The translations under genes and the position numbers were made by a program. A model generated the notes under the pieces. The model did no database searches and had not been told where the DNA came from. It worked only from the letters and a program-made list of their open reading frames with translations. Source: Planctomonas deserti (GTDB lineage Bacteria; Actinomycetota; Actinomycetes; Actinomycetales; Microbacteriaceae). From it: DNA of 64,000 bases. This document shows, one piece after another, positions 9,745 through 18,162 of this stretch. Within the stretch, counting starts at the first letter, position 1. Every line of letters starts with the position of its first letter. The DNA lies in the NCBI RefSeq assembly GCF_003067705.1, contig NZ_QANL01000001.1, positions 124,001 through 188,000 of the forward strand, in the 5' to 3' direction.

Positions 9745-10938
9745 ATGCCGAATGCGGTGATCGTGGATGCGGTGCGCACCGCATCCGGACGGGGCAAGCA
9801 CGGGGGTGCGCTCGCCATGATGCACCCGGTGGACCTGCTGGGCACGGTCCTGCGCTCGCTCGTGGAGCGCGTCGGACTCGATCCGGCCCTGCTCGACGAC
9901 GTTATCGGCGGCTGCCTCTCCCAGGTGGGCGAGCAGGCGGTGAACATCACCCGGAACGCGGTGCTCGCGGCGGGCTTCCCGGTGTCCGTGCCCGGCACCA
10001 CCGTCGACCGGCAGTGCGGATCGAGCCAGCAGGCTGTGGCGTTCGCGGCGCAGGGCGTGCTCGCGGGCGTCTACGACGTCGTCATCGCCTGCGGGGTCGA
10101 GCAGATGAGCAGGAACCCCATCAACGCGGCGACCCTCGGCCGCGACCAGTGGGGGCCGATGGTGCGTGAGCGCTTTCCCGAGGGCCTCGTGCACCAGGGC
10201 ATCTCGGCGGAGCTCATCGCCGCCCGCTGGAACCTCGACCGGGAGGCGCTCGACGAGTTCTCGGCCCGCTCGCACCGGCTCGCCTGCGAGGCGACGACCC
10301 GCGGCGCGTTCGCCCGCGAGATTCTTCCCATCGAGGTGACGGATGCGGAGGGCGCGACGCGCGTGCACGACGTCGACGAGACGATGCGGCCGGGGACGAC
10401 GGTCGAAAGATTGGGCGCCCTGCACCCCGCGTTCCGTGACGAGGAGCTGGGGCGGCGGTTCCCCGAGATCGACTGGCGCATCACCGCGGGCAACTCGTCG
10501 CCCTACACGGACGGGGCGTCCGCCGTGCTCATCGCGAGCGAGGCCGCGGCGGAGCGGCTGGGCCTCACCCCCCGGGCCCGGTTCGTGGACTTCGCCGTCG
10601 TCGGTTCCGACCCGATCGAGATGCTCACCGGCATCCTGCCCGCCACCCGCAAGATCCTCGACCGCAGCCGCCTGGGCATCGACGACTTCGACGCCGTCGA
10701 GGTGAACGAGGCCTTCGCGCCCGTTCCGCTCGCCTGGCAGCGCGAATTCGACGCCGACCCCGAGCGCATCAACCCGCGCGGCGGCGCGATCGCCCTGGGC
10801 CACGCGCTCGGTTCCTCGGGCACCCGGCTGCTGACGACGCTCGTGTCCGAGCTCGAGGACTCGCGCGGGCGGTACGGGCTGCAGCTCATGTGCGAGGGCG
10901 CGGGCATGGCGAACGCCACGATCATCGAGCGGATCTGA
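9745..10938 (+). CDS. Thiolase family protein (acetyl-CoA C-acyltransferase)
   Basis: Cleaves 3-oxoacyl-CoA to acetyl-CoA in beta-oxidation, or makes acetoacetyl-CoA in the reverse direction. The 397-aa protein has the acylated Cys91 (VDRQCGSSQQ), His353 (GGAIALGHALG) and the second cysteine, Cys383, in the C-terminal signature CEGAGMANA. The ATG at 9745 is preceded by GAGGAGGGGG. It is followed after 3 nt by an SDR dehydrogenase, so the pair probably catalyses the last two steps of an acyl-CoA degradation cycle. Substrate chain length or branching cannot be told. Confidence 0.93.
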   Translation: MPNAVIVDAVRTASGRGKHGGALAMMHPVDLLGTVLRSLVERVGLDPALLDDVIGGCLSQVGEQAVNITRNAVLAAGFPVSVPGTTVDRQCGSSQQAVAFAAQGVLAGVYDVVIACGVEQMSRNPINAATLGRDQWGPMVRERFPEGLVHQGISAELIAARWNLDREALDEFSARSHRLACEATTRGAFAREILPIEVTDAEGATRVHDVDETMRPGTTVERLGALHPAFRDEELGRRFPEIDWRITAGNSSPYTDGASAVLIASEAAAERLGLTPRARFVDFAVVGSDPIEMLTGILPATRKILDRSRLGIDDFDAVEVNEAFAPVPLAWQREFDADPERINPRGGAIALGHALGSSGTRLLTTLVSELEDSRGRYGLQLMCEGAGMANATIIERI

Positions 10939-10941
10939 CCG

Positions 10942-11703
10942 GTGCGGATCGACGGCTCGGTCGCCCTGATCACCGGCGGGGCCTCCGGGCTCGGCTTCGC
11001 CACCGCCGCCGAACTCGTGGCGGCCGGCGCCCGGGTCGTGCTGCTCGACCTCCCGTCGTCCGCCGGGGCCGATGCCGCGGCATCCCTGGGCGAGAACGCC
11101 GCGTTCGCGCCCGCCGACGTCGCCGACGAGGCCTCGGTCGCCGCCGCGGTCGACCTCGCCGCTGGGCTGGGCGACCTGCGCATCGTCGTGAACTGCGCGG
11201 GCATCGCGACGCCGGGCCGCGCGGTGAGCCGCGGCGGTCCCCTCCCGCTCGCCGACTTCGAGCGCGTGGTGCGCGTCAACCTCACGGGCACGTTCAACGT
11301 CATCCGGCTCGCCGCCGCCCGGATGCGGGAGGTGCCGCCGCGGGGCGAGGAACGCGGCGTGATCATCACCACGGCATCCGTCGCCGCCTTCGACGGCCAG
11401 ATTGGGCAGCCCGCCTACGCCGCGTCGAAGGCGGGCGTCGCGGGCATGACGCTCCCCCTCGCCCGCGAGTTCGCGTCCGCGCTACTGCGGGTCGTCACGA
11501 TCGCGCCGGGCGTCTTCGAGACGCCCATGATGGCGGGACTGCCCGCGGACGCGCAGGCGTCCCTTGCCCGCGAGGTGCCGCACCCGGCCCGCCTCGGCCG
11601 GCCCGAGGAGTACGCGGCGCTCGTGCGCCACATCGTGGAGAACCCGATGCTGAACGGGGAGACGATCCGCCTCGACGGCGCGATCCGCATGCCCCCGCGC
11701 TGA
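10942..11703 (+). CDS. SDR dehydrogenase, 3-hydroxyacyl-CoA dehydrogenase type 2-like
   Basis: NAD(P)-dependent short-chain dehydrogenase, 253 aa. It shows the Rossmann motif TGGASGLG (residues 11-18), NCAG (84-87), and the catalytic Ser146, Tyr159 and Lys163 (PAYAASKAG). The closest recognisable subgroup is the type 10 17-beta-HSD / 3-hydroxy-2-methylbutyryl-CoA dehydrogenase group, which oxidises 3-hydroxyacyl-CoA, including intermediates of isoleucine degradation. The GTG start lies 3 nt after the thiolase stop, so the two form an operon and fit together as consecutive enzymes. Confidence 0.88.
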   Translation: MRIDGSVALITGGASGLGFATAAELVAAGARVVLLDLPSSAGADAAASLGENAAFAPADVADEASVAAAVDLAAGLGDLRIVVNCAGIATPGRAVSRGGPLPLADFERVVRVNLTGTFNVIRLAAARMREVPPRGEERGVIITTASVAAFDGQIGQPAYAASKAGVAGMTLPLAREFASALLRVVTIAPGVFETPMMAGLPADAQASLAREVPHPARLGRPEEYAALVRHIVENPMLNGETIRLDGAIRMPPR

Positions 11704-11738
11704 GCGGGTGCGGTGCGAGGGTGCTGGATGCGGGGTGC

Positions 11739-11825
11739 GATCCCTGAGCCTGTTGAAGGAACGCAGATCGCCGCTTCGCCCGCGACACGGTCCCGTCACG
11801 GTCCCTGAGCCTGTCGAAGGGACGC
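11739..11825. repeat. Two family A repeat halves upstream of the HNH gene
   Basis: Two direct copies of the motif TCCCTGAGCCTGTCGAAGG: 11739-11764 (diverged, TGTTGAAGGAAC) and 11797-11825. Together with the array at 13418-13953 they bracket the DUF222-HNH gene. Around them (11704-11906) I see no gene. Confidence 0.8.
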
Positions 11826-11906
11826 TGGCCGTCACGCCCGCGACGTCGTGGACGAGCAACTTTTCCACAGTTCAAAAGTTCATCATCGAAGAAACTTTCG
11901 ACGTGG

Positions 11907-11912
11907 TAGAAT
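11907..11912 (+). promoter_or_regulatory. -10 box TAGAAT, putative leaderless promoter of the HNH gene
   Basis: TAGAAT ends 7 nt before the ATG at 11920. The preceding 60 bases are unusually AT-rich for this window (runs such as TTTTCC and TTCAAAAG). Confidence 0.55.
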
Positions 11913-11919
11913 GTGTGCT

Positions 11920-13383
11920 ATGAGAACCCCGGCAGCGACGCTCCTCCGCACAGCGGATACGGTCGCGCGCCTGGGCTCCTCGCCCACTTCTTACGCCGCG
12001 CTCCCGAAGCAGGATCTGCTGAACGCCCTGCACGTTATCTCGGACGCACGACACTGCTGCGACACCATCACCGCCGCGATAGCCGCGGAACTGAGCCGAC
12101 GCTCCGAGCCGGATCTCGGCTCGGCCGGCCTCGCCCAGCAGGAGGGCTACCGCACCCCGCAAGCGATGGTCGAGGCCATCACCGGGACCACCAAAGGCGG
12201 CGCCCTCTCGATCGTCGAAGTGGGCAAGATGCTCGCCGAGACGGACGCGGTCGAGACACTGAAGCGCGAGCACCCCGAGCTACCGGCCCCGCCGACTCCC
12301 TGGCACGCGCCTGTCGCGCACGCGGTCACCGACGGAAAGCTCTCGATAGCTCAAGCCGACGCGATCCGGGCCGGGCTGGGGTTGCCAACGGAATCCGTGC
12401 CGCCCGAGGCGCTGTCCGAGGCGGCAAGAGAACTCCTCGATGACGCGACCACGCTGACGGCGGGGCAACTACACCGCCGCGCGCGCCAGCTCCGCGACGA
12501 CCTGAACGACGCCGAGGTCGCCGACCGCGAGAAGGCGCAGCTCGAGCAGCAGCACCTCAAGGCCTGGAAACGCCCCGACGGGATGGTGGAGGGCAAGTTC
12601 CTCTACGCTCCTGAACCCGGCGCCTTCCTCCTGTCGGTACTCGACGAGCTCACCAGCCCGCGCAGGGGCGGGCCGAGGTTCGTGAAGGAGGAGGATCGGG
12701 CGCGCATCGACGCGATCGCGAACGACCCGCGCCCGACCGACCGTCTCGCGGCGGACGGGTTCCTGGAACTGCTGCGGATCGGGGCCGACGCCGACCCAGG
12801 CCAGGTCTTCGGGTCGCGACGCCCGGCGGTCCGGGTGATCGTGACGAAGGAGACCCTCGACTCCGGCGAAGGCCACGGCTCGATTCAGGACACCGGCGAG
12901 GCCGTGAGCATCGGCACCATCCGCCGCGAGATCTGCTCAACCGGAACGGTAGCGGTGGTCCTCGACGACGACGGCCAGTGCATCAACGTCGGACGGGAGC
13001 AGCGCCTCTTCACCGCACGCCAGCGCATCGGACTCGCGGTCCGAGACGGCGGGTGCATGTGGCCCGGCTGCGACCGACCACCGTCCTGGTGTGAAGCCCA
13101 CCACATCAACCAGTGGAAACGGGACCACGGCAAGACAGACATCGCCGACGGAGTCCTGCTCTGCAAGCACCACCACCTGCTTCTGCACAACAACGGCTGG
13201 GATATCCGACGAACGGGCGGGCGCTACATGTTGCTGCCACCGAGGTCGGTCAGTCCAAACCGCGAGCCGCGGCACTTGGCGACGAAGAGCAGAGCGGTCC
13301 AGGACTGGAACGCCCGCCGACACCGCCTCCGGGTGCACGACCGGGACCGCTTCCCAGAACCGACCCCACCAAGCGGTAGATGA
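11920..13383 (+). CDS. DUF222 / HNH endonuclease (13E12 repeat family type)
   Basis: A 487-aa protein with an N-terminal helical DUF222 domain (about residues 10-300) and a C-terminal HNH nuclease domain: CMWPGCDRP then WCEAHHINQW and LLCKHHHLLLHN give the two zinc cysteines and the His-Asn-His set. These proteins occur in several copies in many actinobacterial genomes and include the 13E12-repeat proteins of mycobacteria; activity is mostly unproven, and mobility or homing is suspected. The start at 11920 is chosen over an upstream in-frame start (11848) because of the -10 box just before it. Repeats lie on both sides. Confidence 0.92.
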   Translation: MRTPAATLLRTADTVARLGSSPTSYAALPKQDLLNALHVISDARHCCDTITAAIAAELSRRSEPDLGSAGLAQQEGYRTPQAMVEAITGTTKGGALSIVEVGKMLAETDAVETLKREHPELPAPPTPWHAPVAHAVTDGKLSIAQADAIRAGLGLPTESVPPEALSEAARELLDDATTLTAGQLHRRARQLRDDLNDAEVADREKAQLEQQHLKAWKRPDGMVEGKFLYAPEPGAFLLSVLDELTSPRRGGPRFVKEEDRARIDAIANDPRPTDRLAADGFLELLRIGADADPGQVFGSRRPAVRVIVTKETLDSGEGHGSIQDTGEAVSIGTIRREICSTGTVAVVLDDDGQCINVGREQRLFTARQRIGLAVRDGGCMWPGCDRPPSWCEAHHINQWKRDHGKTDIADGVLLCKHHHLLLHNNGWDIRRTGGRYMLLPPRSVSPNREPRHLATKSRAVQDWNARRHRLRVHDRDRFPEPTPPSGR

Positions 13384-13417
13384 TGCTCCCCTTCGTTCGC
13401 GGCCGCCGGTCCCCCAC

Positions 13418-13953
13418 GGTCCCTGAGCCTGTCGAAGGGACGCGACGAGCCTTGCGTCGCTTCGACAAGCTCAGCGACCGTGATGACAGTCTACGGGACG
13501 GCCACGAAAGCGGGCGACTGCACCACCCGCATCACCGTCGCTGCTCGCGAAGCTTTCAAAACGACCAGCGCGGACCGACGGCACCATCCCGGTCCCTGAG
13601 CCTGTCGAAGGGACGCGACGTCACCTCCCGTCGCTTCGACAGGCTCTGCGACCGTGGTGACCGCGTGCGGATCGCTCCCCGCCCCGGCAGCCGCACCACC
13701 CGCATTCTGTCGCTGCTCGCGAAGCTCTCGGGATCGGCCAGCGCAGACCGATGGCACCATCCCGGTCCCTGAGCCTTCCAAGGAACGCGTTGGACCTGAC
13801 GTCGCTTCGACAAGCTCAGCGACCGTATCCGGGACTCGGGCTGACCCCGGACACCGCACCACCCGCTTCACCGTCGCTGCTCGCGAAGCTCTCGGAAACG
13901 ACCAGCGCAGGTCGGCGGCACCATCTCGGTCCCTGAGCCCGTCGAAGGGACGC
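13418..13953. repeat. Tandem array of about 173-bp units, each headed by a family A palindrome
   Basis: The motif GGTCCCTGAGCCTGTCGAAG (or a diverged form) begins at 13418, 13591, 13764 and 13928, giving periods of 173, 173 and 164 bp. Each full unit has the motif, a partly complementary copy such as GCTTCGACAAGCTCAGCGAC about 40 bp on, then a conserved tail that includes GCACCACCCGC, CGTCGCTGCTCGCGAAGCT and GGCACCATCCC. The fourth unit is truncated next to the aldehyde dehydrogenase stop. Reading frames here merely translate the repeat, so I call no gene in 13384-13971. Confidence 0.85.
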
Positions 13954-13971
13954 GCCGCACCGCACCGCGGA

Positions 13972-15369
13972 CTAGCGGCGGAGGAGGCGGCGGATCAGGG
14001 CCGCGCGACGCGGCGTGAACGGCGGCATCAGCGGGGCGAGGGTCTCCGGCCGGAGCGGCTTGACCAGCACCGCCTTCCGGTGGCTGAACACGGTGACCGA
14101 CCGCTCGCCGTGATAGCTGCCCGTGCCACTCGCCCCGACGCCTCCGAACGGGAGCCCCGGCACCGCGAGGTGCACGATCGACGCGTCGAACACGATCCCG
14201 CCCGAGCTCGTTCGGCGCAGCCACTGCCGCCGCGCCGCGCGATCCTCGGTGTACACGTACAGCGCGAGCGGCTTGTCGCGGGCCGCGACGAACTGGATCG
14301 CGTCCTCGAGACCGGCGACGCGCACGACGGGCAGGATCGGCCCGAAGATCTCCTCCCGCATGGCTGCGGAGTCGCGCCCGGCATCGGCCAGGACGGTCGG
14401 CGCGATGTACCGGCTCGCCCGGTCGGACTCGCCGCCCACCGCCGGCGTCTCCTCCGCGAGCATGCCGACGAGCCGGTCGAAGTGCTGGTTGTTGATGACG
14501 CGGCCGTAGTCAGCGCTCGTCGCCGGGTCCGGCCCGTACAGGTCCCGCACCGCCTCCGCCAGCCGCTCGACCAGAAGGTCGGCGACCGCGGGTGTCGCGA
14601 GCACGTAGTCCGGCGCGACGCAGGTCTGGCCCGCGTTGATGTACTTGCTCCAGGCCAGCCGCCGGGCCACCGCGCGCAGGTCGACGGTGTCATCGACGTA
14701 CGCCGGCGACTTGCCGCCCAGCTCCAGCGTCACCGGCGTCAGGTGACGCGCCGCCGCCTCGAGCACGAGCCGCCCCACCCGCCCGTTGCCCGTGTAGAAG
14801 ATGGAGTCGAAGCGCTGCTCGAGCAGCTCCGCCGCGACCGACGAGTCGCCCTCGACGACCGCCACCGCCCGCTCATCCAGGTATCGCGGGATCAGCCGCG
14901 CCAGGGCCGCCGACATGGCCGGCGCGAGCTCGCTCGGCTTCAGCACCACGCAGTTGCCCGCGGCGAGCGCGCCGAGCATCGGCGACAGGCAGAGCAGGAG
15001 CGGGTAGTTCCACGGCGCCATCACGAGCACGACGCCGAGCGGCTCGAGCACCGTCCGCGCCGTCGCGGGCATCGCGACCGCGGGCACCGGCACCCGCTGC
15101 GGACGCAGCCAGCGCGCGAGGTGCCGCCGCGTGTGGGCGAGCTCGGCGCGCACGAAGGAGATCTCGGCGATGAACGACTCGATGCCCGGGCGGCCCATAT
15201 CCGCCCGAAGCGCCTCCTCGAGCTCCGGGCCGTTCTCGTCCAGCAGCCGGCCCATCGCCTCGAGCTGGGCGAGCCTCCACGACAGGGGGCGCGTGATCCC
15301 CGTGCCATGGGCGGACCTCAGGCGGCCGACCACGGTTGCGACGTCCTCGATCGGTCGGGTGTCCGTCAT
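13972..15369 (-). CDS. Aldehyde dehydrogenase (class 3-like)
   Basis: NAD(P)-dependent oxidation of an aldehyde to the acid. The 465-aa length and the motifs APWNYPL, LELGGKSP (general base Glu216) and NAGQTC (nucleophile Cys250) match the short class 3 / coniferyl-aldehyde type group that lacks the longer N-terminus of class 1/2 enzymes. The ATG at 15369 is preceded by GAGGAGG. It stands alone, divergent from nothing obvious and next to the repeat array. Substrate unknown; fatty or aromatic aldehydes are usual for the group. Confidence 0.92.
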   Translation of the reverse strand: MTDTRPIEDVATVVGRLRSAHGTGITRPLSWRLAQLEAMGRLLDENGPELEEALRADMGRPGIESFIAEISFVRAELAHTRRHLARWLRPQRVPVPAVAMPATARTVLEPLGVVLVMAPWNYPLLLCLSPMLGALAAGNCVVLKPSELAPAMSAALARLIPRYLDERAVAVVEGDSSVAAELLEQRFDSIFYTGNGRVGRLVLEAAARHLTPVTLELGGKSPAYVDDTVDLRAVARRLAWSKYINAGQTCVAPDYVLATPAVADLLVERLAEAVRDLYGPDPATSADYGRVINNQHFDRLVGMLAEETPAVGGESDRASRYIAPTVLADAGRDSAAMREEIFGPILPVVRVAGLEDAIQFVAARDKPLALYVYTEDRAARRQWLRRTSSGGIVFDASIVHLAVPGLPFGGVGASGTGSYHGERSVTVFSHRKAVLVKPLRPETLAPLMPPFTPRRAALIRRLLRR

Positions 15370-15474
15370 GGCGGCCTCCTCGCATCGGCGATGAGCCCAT
15401 TCTGCCCCCGCGCGTGTACCTGGAGACGGGATCGCGAACCTCGGATCCCGGGGTCGCAGCGGCCGTAGCGGCCG

Positions 15475-15963
15475 CTACAGCGCCTTCTCGAAGCAGATGC
15501 TGTTGTGGATGATGTCGTACGGCGGGAACACGTCGATCGTGCGGTAGCCGATGCTGCGGTAGAGCGACACCGCGTCGGGCTGGCGGTCGCCGGTCTGCAG
15601 CACGAGGCTCTCCGCCCGATGCTCCCGCGCGATCTCCTCCGCCTCCGCCATCAGCATCCGGCTGAGTCCGCGGCCCCGGGCGTCCGGCGCCACGAACACC
15701 CGCTTGACCTCGAGCCGCTCGCCCAGCCGCCGCACCGCGAGGTGCGCGAGCGCGTCGCCCGCCTCGTCCTCGAGCAGGACGGTCGCGACCACGTCGGCGG
15801 GGTCCACCGCGAACGCGCGGGCGGCCTTGGCGGGGAAGTCGGGATCGTCGTCGTGACGGCCCGCGTACCGCTCGGCCATCTCCTGGTCCATCGCCGCCCG
15901 GAGCCGCGCCGCCCGCCCGTCCTCCCAGTCGACCCGCCTTGCCCGCACACCGCTCTTCGTCAC
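15475..15963 (-). CDS. GNAT family N-acetyltransferase
   Basis: A 162-aa GNAT-fold protein. The acetyl-CoA binding motif A is seen in VFVAPDARGRGLSRML, followed by the C-terminal beta segment YRSIGYRTIDVFPPY. The acceptor is unknown. Two starts are possible, ATG at 15966 and GTG at 15963; I choose GTG because the -10 box TACGCT ends exactly 6 nt before it, the spacing found at other leaderless genes here. Divergent from the MFS gene at 16024. Confidence 0.85.
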   Translation of the reverse strand: MTKSGVRARRVDWEDGRAARLRAAMDQEMAERYAGRHDDDPDFPAKAARAFAVDPADVVATVLLEDEAGDALAHLAVRRLGERLEVKRVFVAPDARGRGLSRMLMAEAEEIAREHRAESLVLQTGDRQPDAVSLYRSIGYRTIDVFPPYDIIHNSICFEKAL

Positions 15964-15969
15964 CATTCC

Positions 15970-15975
15970 AGCGTA
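15970..15975 (-). promoter_or_regulatory. -10 box TACGCT, putative leaderless promoter of the GNAT gene
   Basis: Read on the minus strand, TACGCT ends 6 nt before the GTG at 15963. Confidence 0.4.
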
Positions 15976-16023
15976 TGCGGGATTCCCGGTGCCCCCGTTC
16001 GCGCTTGATACCATTGATCTCTT

Positions 16024-17241
16024 GTGAGCAGCTACTCGGACCTTCTGAAGACCCGTGGAGTCGCCCGCATCATCTCGGCCCAGCTCCTCGCCCGCTTCCC
16101 CGGCGGCATGCTGTCCCTCGCCTTCCTGATGCACGTCGAGCGCATCCACGGCTCCTACGGCGCAGCCGGCCTCGTGCTCGCGGCGACCAGCATCGGCCAG
16201 GCCGTCGCGGGCCCCCTCACCAGCCGCTGGATGGGCCGCTGGGGGATGCGCCCCGTCCTCGCGCTGACGACCGCGGTGTGCACCATCGCGGTCGTGGTGA
16301 TCGCGCTGCTCGACACCCCCGAGCCGACCCCCGTGCCCATCTACATGGCGTTCGGGCTGCTCGCGGGGCTCGCGAACCCGCCCGTCCAGCCCGCTGTGCG
16401 CACCATCTACCCCAAGATGGTCAACTCGAAGCAGCTCACGCCGCTGTTCTCCCTCGACGCGTCCGCCCAGGAGATCATCTGGGTCTTCGGCCCCGTCATC
16501 GCCACGTTCCTCGCCATCCAGGTGAGCACGACCGCGGGCATCCTCGTCGCCGCGGCCTTCATGGTCGGCGGCGGCCTGTGGTTCATCTCCTCCCCGGAGC
16601 TCGGGCTCGTGCGCATCCCGCGCAGCAAGCGCAAGTTCGGCGTCGTCCTGCGCCGCCCGTCGGTGCTGCTCAGCACCGTGGTCGGCTTCCTCCTCATTGC
16701 GGCCTGCGCCGCCATCGAGGCCGGCGTCGTCGCCGTCTACGGGCACGACGGGGCGGAGGCGGGCATCGTGCTCGCGATGTTCGCGATCGGATCCCTCGTG
16801 GGCGGTCTCGCGCTCGGGCACATCCCGATCGGGCCGTGGGCGATGGCCCGCCGCATCTTCATCGTGTTCGTGGGTACCGCCCTCGCGGCGCTGTGGATGA
16901 ACTTCTGGTGGCTCAGCGTGTTCCTGTTCGTCGCCGGCGTCGGCATCGCGCCCGCCCTCGCCGTGCTGTTCGCGGTCGTCTCGTCGACCGTGAAGTTCAG
17001 CGACACCGCCGAGGCCTACGGCTGGATCGGAACGGGGCAGCTCATCGGCGCGGCCCTCGGCTCGGCGGGCGCCGGCTTCCTCATCGACGGGATCGGGCCC
17101 CAGGGCGCCTTCCTCGGCGCGGCGGCCATCCTGGTGTTCGGGGTCCTGATCCCGGCCACGTTCCGCAGGCACTCCCCGGACCTCCGCGGACGTGAGGCGG
17201 GCCCGATCCCCGACACGGAGCCCGTGCCGGTCATCACCTGA
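16024..17241 (+). CDS. MFS transporter
   Basis: A 405-aa major facilitator protein with about 12 hydrophobic segments. The loop 2-3 motif appears as SRWMGRWGMRP, close to the canonical GxxxDRxGRR/K pattern, followed by paired hydrophobic helices in both halves and a central basic loop (RIPRSKRKFG). It resembles the sugar-efflux/drug-efflux MFS_1 group; no substrate can be named. GTG start at 16024 with a -10 candidate TACCAT (16009-16014). Divergent from the GNAT gene; the 60-bp gap holds both promoters. Confidence 0.85.
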   Translation: MSSYSDLLKTRGVARIISAQLLARFPGGMLSLAFLMHVERIHGSYGAAGLVLAATSIGQAVAGPLTSRWMGRWGMRPVLALTTAVCTIAVVVIALLDTPEPTPVPIYMAFGLLAGLANPPVQPAVRTIYPKMVNSKQLTPLFSLDASAQEIIWVFGPVIATFLAIQVSTTAGILVAAAFMVGGGLWFISSPELGLVRIPRSKRKFGVVLRRPSVLLSTVVGFLLIAACAAIEAGVVAVYGHDGAEAGIVLAMFAIGSLVGGLALGHIPIGPWAMARRIFIVFVGTALAALWMNFWWLSVFLFVAGVGIAPALAVLFAVVSSTVKFSDTAEAYGWIGTGQLIGAALGSAGAGFLIDGIGPQGAFLGAAAILVFGVLIPATFRRHSPDLRGREAGPIPDTEPVPVIT

Positions 17242-17261
17242 CCCCTGCCGCGCTCTGCGCT

Positions 17262-17278
17262 GGAACGTGCCGCGTTCC
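17262..17278. repeat. Small inverted repeat GGAACG-N5-CGTTCC
   Basis: A 6-bp-arm palindrome between the MFS stop and the next -10 box; GGAACG recurs once more at 17283. It could be a weak terminator or an operator for the aldo/keto reductase gene. Confidence 0.35.
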
Positions 17279-17301
17279 ACACCGGAACGGGCCGCGCCGC
17301 G

Positions 17302-17307
17302 CATAAT
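17302..17307 (+). promoter_or_regulatory. -10 box CATAAT, putative leaderless promoter of the aldo/keto reductase
   Basis: CATAAT ends 6 nt before the ATG at 17314. Confidence 0.45.
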
Positions 17308-17313
17308 CGAGGG

Positions 17314-18147
17314 ATGCCTCCCCTCCCCCTCTCGCCGGTCGTCGCGCTCAACGACGGCCGCACCATTCCCCAGCTCGGCCTCGGCGTGTACAAGGTCGCG
17401 GACGACCGGACGGCGGACACGGTCCGGGTCGCGCTCGAGGCGGGCTACCGGCACGTCGACACCGCGGCGCTCTACCGGAACGAGGCCGGGGTGGGCGAGG
17501 GCATCCGGCAGGCCGGCATTCCCCGCGACGAGCTCTTCATCACCACCAAGGTCTGGAACGATCGCCACGGCTACGACGAGACCCTGCGGGCGTTCGACGA
17601 GAGCCTCGGCCTGCTCGACCTCGATCGCGTGGACCTCTACCTCATCCACTGGCCGGCGCCGAAGCAGGATCGCTACGTCGAGACCTGGCGCGCGCTCGAG
17701 CGCATCGCGGCGGACGGCCGGGCCACGTCCATCGGCGTGTCGAACTTCGAGCCCCACCACCTCGACCGGCTGCTCGCCGAGTCGGGCGTGACCCCGGCCG
17801 TGAACCAGGTGGAGCTGCACCCGTGGCTGCCGCAGACGGAGCTGCGCGCCTACGACGCGGCGCACGGCATCGTGACCGAGGCGTGGTCGCCGCTCGCCCG
17901 CGGCCAGATCCTCGGCAATCTGGTGCTCGATGAGCTGGCCGCCAAGCACGGCAGGACCCCCGCACAGGTCGTGCTGCGCTGGCACCTCGAGCTCGGCAAC
18001 GTCGTGATTCCGAAGTCGGTCACCCCCGAGCGCATCCGCGAGAACCTCGACGTGTTCGGCTTCTCGCTCGACGCGGACGATCTGGCGGCGATCGCCGGTC
18101 TCGAGTCCGGGGAGCGCACGGGACTGCACCCCGACGCCCACGGCTGA
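17314..18147 (+). CDS. Aldo/keto reductase (2,5-diketo-D-gluconate reductase type), second copy
   Basis: A 277-aa NADPH-dependent AKR with the tetrad Asp49, Tyr54 (DTAALYRNE), Lys79 (FITTK) and His112 (LIHWP), at the same positions as in the enzyme encoded at 4890-5723, of which it is a paralogue. The cofactor-binding segment IPKSVTPERIREN is near the C-terminus. Convergent with the MFS gene that ends at 18163. Substrate unknown; such enzymes reduce methylglyoxal, diketogluconates and other carbonyls. Confidence 0.92.
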   Translation: MPPLPLSPVVALNDGRTIPQLGLGVYKVADDRTADTVRVALEAGYRHVDTAALYRNEAGVGEGIRQAGIPRDELFITTKVWNDRHGYDETLRAFDESLGLLDLDRVDLYLIHWPAPKQDRYVETWRALERIAADGRATSIGVSNFEPHHLDRLLAESGVTPAVNQVELHPWLPQTELRAYDAAHGIVTEAWSPLARGQILGNLVLDELAAKHGRTPAQVVLRWHLELGNVVIPKSVTPERIRENLDVFGFSLDADDLAAIAGLESGERTGLHPDAHG

Positions 18148-18162
18148 GCCGGCGCCCCGCCC

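Noticed and set aside
13418-13953. CRISPR array
   Set aside because: Units are about 173 bp and similar along much of their length, repeats are diverged and palindromic, and there are no cas genes.
13384-13971. Small ORFs on both strands within the tandem array
   Set aside because: Their products merely translate the repeat motif in different frames (SLSKG, PVEGT, LRQAQGP); there is no independent coding signal.
15475-18141. An 888-codon open frame on the minus strand
   Set aside because: Only its last 163 codons encode a recognisable protein (GNAT). The rest is antisense to the MFS and aldo/keto reductase genes and is low-complexity, as expected in GC-rich DNA.
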